Shown piece by piece: positions 8,559-17,500 of a stretch of DNA of 37,132 bases (position 1 is the first letter of the stretch; each line of letters begins with the position of its first letter). A program made the position numbers and the translations under genes. The notes below the pieces were generated by a model. It saw nothing but the letters and a program-made list of their open reading frames with translations. It had not been told where the DNA came from and ran no database searches. The stretch covers positions 1-37,132 of the forward strand of contig DASWHW010000103.1 of NCBI GenBank assembly GCA_036397975.1, given 5' to 3'. This DNA comes from SZUA-287 sp036397975. Its GTDB lineage: Bacteria > Bacteroidota > Ignavibacteria > UBA10030 > UBA6906.

Positions 8559-11500
8559 ATGTGCGGTATTGTTGGACTTGTTAACATAAACCAAGGTGCG
8601 ATCGACGGCAACGTTCTGGAGACAATGACGTCTTCTCTGTCGCACCGTGGTCCGGACGGGACCGGGATCGAAATGCGAAAGCAAGTTGGTTTCGGTCACC
8701 GCCGCCTCGCGATCATTGATCCGGAAGGGGGACGTCAGCCTCTCTTCAACGAGGACGGCCAAGTTTGGGTGACGTTCAACGGCGAGATTTACAATTTCAA
8801 AGAGTTACGACGAGAACTTGAATCAAATGGACATCGATTCAAGACCAATGTAGATTCGGAAGTTATTGTTCATGGGTATGAACAATGGGGCGAACGTTGC
8901 GTTGAACATTTTCGCGGGATGTTCGCTTTTGCCGTGATGGACTGGCGCGAACGGAAGGTGTTCCTCGCGCGGGATCATTTTGGAATCAAGCCATTGTACT
9001 ATGTCCAAACCGGCGACCATTTCGCATTTGCTTCTGAGATGCACGCCCTCCGCTATGTTCCCGACTTGAATGTTTCTCTTGACCTGACTGCGATTGACGA
9101 ATACTTGTGGCTCCAATACATTCCTGCGCCACATACCGTGTTTGATAAGATCTATAAGCTCCTGCCTGCTCACTCGTTGTCTATCAGGCTGGACGGAAAG
9201 ACCCAGGGTCCGGTTGAGTACTGGCGAATCGAATTCAATCCTGATCATACATTGACTGAGGGAGAATGGATTGAGCGGCTCGACGAGGTGATAGCGGATT
9301 CGGTGAAGGCCCACCTCGTCTCCGATGTACCGTTTGGAGCGTTCCTGTCGGGTGGCGTTGATTCAAGTTTGGTCGTTGCTCATATGACTCAGGCCCTCGG
9401 TCGCCCTGTGAGTACGTTCAGTATCGGATTTGAGGAAGGAGAACTTAATGAAGATCGGTTTGCCCGGCAGGCGTCTGCTCGGTGGGGGACAAACCACCAC
9501 ATGGAAATAGTACAGCCGGATGCACTTGCCATTCTCCCGGAACTCGTAAGGCACTACGGCGAACCATTCGGTGATAGTTCTGCGATTCCAACGTTCTATG
9601 TGAGCCAGGTGGCTCGTAAACATGTTCCCATGGTGCTCTCGGGTGATGGAGCTGATGAACTTTTTGCAGGTTACTGGTCATACGGCCACTGGCTGAGTTC
9701 CCTCTGGCAGAGCGCGAGCACCCCGGATGGCGCCCATCGAGGTGCGACCCTGAGTGACTGGCTCGTCCATGTCAACTACATCAATCCTGCACAGAGAAGT
9801 TCTTTGTGGAAGCCAGACCTTGCATCGGTCTGTCCTTCTCCTCTCGAACGAATGAAATGGGAGTTTGGTCGGACGCGCGAATTGTCCGCGTGCAACAAGG
9901 CGCAGTACATGGACATGAAATCGTACCTGCCCTACGATATTCTTACGAAGGTTGATATCGCAAGCATGATGCATGGGTTGGAGGTGCGGACACCATTTGT
10001 GGACGTCCGCGTTGCAGAATGTGCTGCCCGGATTCCTGAGGTGTTAAACATCGGGAGCCCAGACGGAAAGGAATGGAACAGGAAACTTCTCCTCAAAAAA
10101 GTTGCTGAAAAATATTACCCGAAGGCGTTTCTTCACCGGCCGAAAATGGGTTTTGCGATGCCGCTGGCAAAGTGGTTTCACTCTACCGGGCATCTGCATG
10201 CCGAAGTGCGCGAGCGCTTGCTGGGGAAGAATTCCTCGCTGAGTGAATTCTTCAATGCGAAGCCGATGTCGTCACTCCTTTCTCAGAATGCACACGGTCC
10301 TGCCTGGGTATTGTTGTTTCTGGAAGAATGGCTCCGTGCGAACAAGGGATTTATTCCTCAAAAAAGGAACATACCGGAAATCCAAACTTCGATGAGGGAA
10401 GAGACGATTGCATTGCCGCAGCGTCCCCGCGTCATGTTTATCACAGACTACCCTGGGAGCACTGTGACAAAGGGGTGTGCACAGGTGATACAACACTTAC
10501 AAGAACGCTTCGAATGCTCGATTGCGTACAAGACACAGCTGTACTTTGAGTCAGAGTATGATCTTGTCGTGTCTCTTGATCGTTCATTGGTAGTGGATGA
10601 ACGGGTCCAGACATCAGGAAAGCACCTTATTGTTCGTCGTGAGGATTTGTTCAAGGAAGAAGCATCCCTCGTTGCGGCAAAGTTGTGGCAGATTTTTGAG
10701 AAGTCGCTATCACCTGGGGATACCTCGATCTCTCAGACGGAAAGAGCCGAGGACGTGACGGCGACTGCTGATGGTCTTTTTTCGGCGGGGAGGTTTGAGG
10801 AAGCCCGGGATAAGCTGTTGGAAGCTCTCACCATCCAGCCCGATGATGCTGCGTTGATCCTCTCACTCGGGAACCTCTATTTTCAAATGGGTGAAATGGC
10901 TTCTGCGAGGAAGGAATTTCAAAAAGTGACGTATCTGTTTCCGGACAATTCGTCCGGGCATAGTAATCTTGCGGCGGTATATGTGCAGGAGGGCGAAACT
11001 TCACGGGCAGAGCAGTCACTCCGAAAAGCGTTAGAGCTTCAACCGGACGACGCTAATGCTCTGCATTGCCTCGCCCGGTTGTATCTGGATGATCGACAGT
11101 ATGAGCGGTCACTGACGATCTTTGACAAATTCCTCGCATTGCGACCCGATGACATCGATGCACGCTTTTCAGTAGCGGCGGTGCATTTCGAGGCGGGAAG
11201 AATTGAAGCAGCGAGACAAATGCTGAAGGAAGTGCTGCGATATCAACCCGACAACACCGCGGCGTTGGAAACCCTGGAAAAGATAAATACGAAGACCCCC
11301 CACGTGCAGCCTCGCGACAACTCAACGGAAACAATCGATATGCCGATCCGTGTGCTGATTTTTTATGATGAAAAAGGGTGGGCATGGTGGCACCGGGCGC
11401 ATCATATCAAGAACAACATCAGTAAGGATATTCAGATCGACACTGTGAAGATCGGGACGCAATTCGATCACCATCAACACGATTTTCTCCTCCTCTTCGA

Positions 11501-14500
11501 TCACTACCTTCTTCCTCATATTGGGAAAGTACCGTCCGAGAAAATTATTATCGGGAACAGCTGCCCCCGGATCCTTGCGGAGTCGATCAAGGTGGTTATG
11601 GAGGGCAAGTGTGCCGGAGGAGTCGTCAATAATCTTGTCGGCTATCAGAGGGCCCTTGAGTATACGGACAAATATTTTTGCTGTCAGAACGGTGTCGATG
11701 AAAGGCTTTTCTACCCCGCAGAAAAGAAGGTAAAAGAACTGATTGCCTGCTGGGTCGGCAATTCTAAGTCGATGGGAAACAAAGGGCTTGAACTCATCGA
11801 GCAGGCATGTCAACAGTCCGGCGTGCGGTTACGCATCGTCGATGCCGCAGACAAGGAGCAGGGAGTCGAGGCAAATCCCCAGGAATGGGTTCGCGATCAG
11901 CTCTATCATAAATCCTCTGTTTACGTTTGTGCCTCTGAATTCGAAGGTGCCCCGAACCCGGCCCTCGAGGCGATGGCCTGCGGGTTGCCGGTGATTTCGA
12001 CCCGGGTTGGCAATATGGTGGAGTTGATCAAAGATGGATATAACGGGTTTTTGGTTGAACGTTCTCCCGAGGCGATCGCCGCTGCACTGCAAAAATTGCG
12101 GAAGTCGGATTTCCATACAATGGGGAAAAATGCCCGCACGTCCATTGAAAATGGTTGGACATGGGTGCAGCAGGTAACCAAGTATGAGACCATGTTCAAG
12201 GAACTCAAAAAGCATCCTCAACCCGAAGTTGATCAAATTCTCGCCCAGGTCCAGGAATTGCGTGAACAGGATGAACACGGGCGGGGCCTTCGCATGCTGG
12301 AGGATGCTCTCCGGCATGATCCTCACGACGAAAAACTACTCGTCGCCTATGCAGAACTGTTGCTTGAATCAGGAGCGCGAGAGAAAGCAAAGAACACCCT
12401 GCTGCAATTACTCGAGCATCATCCCAACTCGCTGGACGGCATGAACAATCTTGCCGTCATCGAGATCATGGACGGCGAGATGAGCATGGCAAAAGGACTG
12501 TTGGAAAAAGTGCTTCAGGCCGATCCGGAGAATAAGTCCGCAACAGACAGTCTCCGATACCTTGCGTCATTGCAGGAACACGGCTCGCCGCCAAAGGAAG
12601 AAGACACGCCAAAAACAGAAGAGACCCTCAAGCCGAAAGCAAAACAAGCGTATGCACGTGCACAGCGTCTGATAGAAGCTGGAAAATTTGACGAAGCCAT
12701 AGGCGCCCTCCAGGCGTTGTTGAAAATAATCCCGGGTCATGCACAAGCGATGAACGATCTCGGCGCGCTTTTCTTCGCGCAGGGAAATCTCCAGGAGGCA
12801 AGAGAGTATCTTGACAATGCGCGTGATATCGATTCATCGAATGTCGTCACGTTGAAGAATCTTGCAGAGCTTGCGACACACGAAGATCGTCTTGACGAAG
12901 CGGCTGCCTGTTACCAGGAAATTCTCGATGTCGATCCCCAAGATCTTGAAGCGCTTGTTGCCGTGGGGATGATTGCTCTTGCAATTAAACGGTATGACAA
13001 TGCAGCGGTGTTCTTCACCCGGGCGCTGGAGGTCGATCCGGAGAATATCGAAGCCCTCAAAGGATTGGAAGCGATCCGGGCCGATCCGGTTGTGGATATC
13101 ACATTACTGGAAGAAAGAGCAAAATCCCTTGCCGCGGAGAACAAGATCGAAGAAGCCATTGAGGTTTTCAGACAGATCACTGAACAAGAGCCGCAATCCT
13201 CCGATGCCCACTATAATCTTGGTCTGTGTTACTGCAAACTCCAGCAGCGGTCTCAAGCCATTGACGCACTTGTGAAAGCAGTCGAACTCGATCCAAAAAA
13301 CCCGACAACGGCCAAAACACTTGCACACCTGCTGGTTGAGGAAGAAATGTACGAGGAAGGAATTCGGTTGCTCACCAGTATCCTTCGTTATGCTCCCGAG
13401 GATGTCGAGACAGTTCTCTCGTTAGCCCAGTTATATGATCAGGCAGGAAGAGGAAACGACGCAAGTGTATTCTACGAAAGAGTTCTCGCTCTCGATCCTG
13501 AGAACGCGGAAGCACAAACATATCTGCATGTACCCGAGCTCGCCTTGCCAGAACAAGCCGAACCTTCCATTCAGCGCGATCCGGAGGTACAGGCACTTAT
13601 GCGTCGGGCTGAACAAAAGTTTGATGCGGGAGATTTTGTCGGTGCTCGCGACGAGTTGGTTGCTGCCATCAATCTTGCGCCGTACGATGCGGAGCTTCTG
13701 ACAATTTCAGGTAATGTTCATTTGAAGCTGGGTGAATTACAACAGGCTGCCGGCATTTATGCACGCGCGGCGCAAGTGGATCCATTTTTTGCCCCTGCCC
13801 ACTATAGTCTAGCGCTCTTGTTGCGGGAAGGTTCGCCTGCACAGGCTGTATCGAGTGCCCGTCGTGTTCTGGACATAGATTCAACGCACGTAGGAGCTTC
13901 CAAAGTTCTTGTCGAAGCACTCATGGGGGAGAAAAAACACGCCGAGAGCATCCCGGCACTTTTCTCGTATCTTCGTCATGCGGAGAGTGATACAGGAACA
14001 ATGCTTGGCCTGGCCAGAGCATATCAGGAACTGGGCGATACAGCGTCGGCTCGATCGCTCTATGAAACGGTACTGAAGATTGCTCCCGGCCATGCGGGTG
14101 CCCGCGACGCACTTGGTTCCATCAAAGAAAAACCACGAGTCAAGAAGTCGAAGACATCAAATGTTGCACACCATGAAGCCAAGCTTTACCTGGCGATGCT
14201 TACGCACAATGCTTTCACATATACCAAAAAATCTCTTGAGAGCATCGAACGCACCACCGATGTGCCGTACAAAGTAATTGTTGTTGATAATGCGTCAACG
14301 GATGAGACCCCCACCTGGTTGAGCCAGCAAGACAATCCTCATCTGTATTATGAACTCAGTGACACGAATCTTGGCGTGCCCGGCGGGAGAAACCGCTTGC
14401 TGGAGATTGCTCTTCGCGATCTGCCGGGCGATGGGTTCATCATTTTCGTCGACAACGACATGGAGTTTTTTCCCGGGTGGGCAGGACACTATCTCGATTT

Positions 14501-17500
14501 TTTCGATCGTCATCCGGAAGCAGGAATCGTCAGTGCTGTCGGGCATCGATTCATTGTCAAGAGGGATAAGCGCGAACTTCTGCCAAAACCTCTGCGTGCT
14601 GATACCGTGGATGTTGCTTGTGGTGGATATGGCTGCTGCATGAGAGCCGCCGTTGTCAAAGCCGTGGGGGATTTCGACACCCAACTCGGGTTGTTCTGGC
14701 ACGAGGATGATGATTACAGCGTTCGGGCCATCGAAAAGGGATTCGAGGTGTACACTCTTCCTTCAGCCCCGATTTTCCATCATGGCCACAAATCGGGGAT
14801 TGCAGAAGGTGGATCGCTAAAGAATCAGCGGTACCTCACGCGCAAATGGCGGACAATGGGGATGGTAGATGGTCGGGGTCGGATCGATCATAGCCGTGTT
14901 CAACCAAGTGAAAGAACAACGCGCGTGATCGGGGTTGATGCTCGCACGTTTTCCAACATTGACTCGATTACGAGGGGAATCGGTCATTACTCGCTGTATC
15001 ATCTCACCGCTCTTGCGGAAGAAAAACCGGATTGGCAATTCATACTGTATAGCGTGTCGGAGGAAGTTCCTGAGGTTCTGGAGAAACTTTGCAGCCGTCC
15101 GAATGTCACTCTTCGCCCTGTAACAACATTCAAGTCTGAGGAAGTCGACCTCGTCCACCTTTGCGATCCGATGGACGTGACCGGATGCTCTCCGTTTAAG
15201 GTATTTCAGAACGTCCGCACGACGGTGACGTTTTATGATCTTATACCCCTCAAGATGTATATTTCTCATTGGAGCGAGCAGGTGAGAAAGGCATACCTTG
15301 CACGACTCAAGGAGCTTGCGGAGAATGACACGCGGCTACTCGCCATATCGGACTTTACGAAGAAAGATCTAATAGCTCAGACACAGATTGATCCCGCACG
15401 TATCGAAACGATTATGGCAGGCATCAATTCGTCACCAGGCCGGGGCCGAACCTCGAAATCAAAAGTGCAGACTGTGCTCAGCCGTTATGGTATTACAAAG
15501 CCCTTCTTCCTGCATGTCGGCGCACTCGATCTTCACAAGAACTTTGATTCTGTTCTGCGGGCTTTTCTTGAATGCTCCAAGCAGAATGAGGTACAACTCG
15601 TTGTTGCAGGGCGGCTCCAGAACTTTGTAAAAGTCTATGCGGATTATGTCAAAACCCAGAAGATCAAGAATGTTTTTTTCACTGACTTTATTTCAGGGGA
15701 GGATCTCGAGGTTCTTTACAGTAAAGCGGTAGCGCTCGTGTTCGCCTCATTACATGAGGGATTTGGTTTCCCTGTTCTTGAAGCGATGGCAAATGGGTGT
15801 CCGGTCATTTCGTCGAATGCGAGCTCGATACCGGAGGTTGCCGGTGATGCGGCCATCCTGTTCGATCCCAAGGACGTTCGCAATATTTCCAAAGCGATGA
15901 ACGAACTCCTCCAGAATCCGCAGCGACGCGATGAGATGAAGACAAAGGGACGAGAACAGTCCGCCAAATTCACCTGGAAGCACACAGCGCAGAAAACAAT
16001 CGCTGTCTGGAACGAACTCCTCGGTCCTACGAAGACAAAAAGGAAACAACCGAAGGTCGCCGGGGATTTGGCAGAGATTTGCTTCTCGGCCGCCCTGGAC
16101 TACAGCGGGTATTCGTTTCTTGCCAGGTCATGTGCCGAAGTATTGATGCGTGACGGTGTTGAGGTCTCCTTCGAGGTACTAGCAGAGAGTGAGGATTTTG
16201 AAAAATCTCTTGTCCGCGATCCTGATGCTTCAGCCATGTGGAAATCTTTGACCGAATGTGGCCCCGGGGCTGGTCTGAAGGTCTGTGTTCATCCACCAAC
16301 CTTATGGAACGGGACGGACTTCTATGCGGAGTTTCGCCGGAAGGCTCCAGGGTTCAAGAAATATATCGGTCTTACCATGTTTGAAACAGACCGTCTGCCA
16401 CAGGGTTGGGCAGACTCCTGCAACGAAATGGATGAGATCTGGGTGCCGTCAACGTTCAACCAGCAAACATTTGTTCTGGGAGGCGTGGAGAAAAATCGCG
16501 TCAAAGTGCTTCCCCTCGGGCTCGATGTACACAAGTATAATCCGGAAGAAGTAACAGCGATGAAGATCAAAAGAAAGAAAGGGTTTACCTTCCTTTCCGT
16601 GTTCCAATGGAGTGATCGAAAAGGATGGGATGTCCTCCTCAGCGCATATTTATCCGCATTCAATCAGAAGGATGATGTTTCTCTTGTACTTCGCACGTAT
16701 CGGTCCCACGGTTCCAACACATCAGTCAAGGATGAGGTGCACCGATTCGTGCTTGCAGCCGGATATGATCCGCAATGTATCCCATCAATTATCGTTCTCG
16801 ATGAATTCATTGATGAAGCGGACATGCCTTCGTTATATCGTGCCGCAGATGCGTACGTCATGCCGACACGGGGTGAAGGATGGGGAATCCCGTTTATGGA
16901 GGCGATGGCGATGGGGCTGCCAGCGATCGGAACAAAATGGGGCGGGCATCTGGATTTCATGAATGATGATAACAGTTTTCTCATCGATATCGATGGTCTT
17001 GCAAGCGTGAGCGCGCGTCAGACTCAGGAAAATCCGTTTTATGGACAGGATCATTGCTGGGTGGAGCCATCTATCGAACATACTGCTGACCTAATGCGAC
17101 ATGTGTTTGATGATCGTGAAGATGGTGCTGCGAAGGGTTTGAAGGCGAGAAGTGATATTATTGCAAACTGGTCGATGGATCGAACGGTCGCCTGGTTGAA
17201 AGATCGAATGGGAGTCGATCATACCTCAACGCATGTCCAGGAAAAAGTGGTTCTGTCGGTAGATACACACGAACCGAAACCAACTGGCGTTCCTCTTCTC
17301 TGGCACGCACCGGTGTTCAATCCCAGTGGTTACGCAGAAGAAGCCCGCAATTTTGTTCTTCAGCTTGAAGCTTCAGGCAATCCGGTGGCCCTTCGTTCCA
17401 TCAGCGCTCATTCTCAATCCTTTTATGATGGGTACGACGAGCAGGCACGGAACATCCTTGATGGCTCCCTGAGTCGAATGATTGGGAGCAATCATATCAA

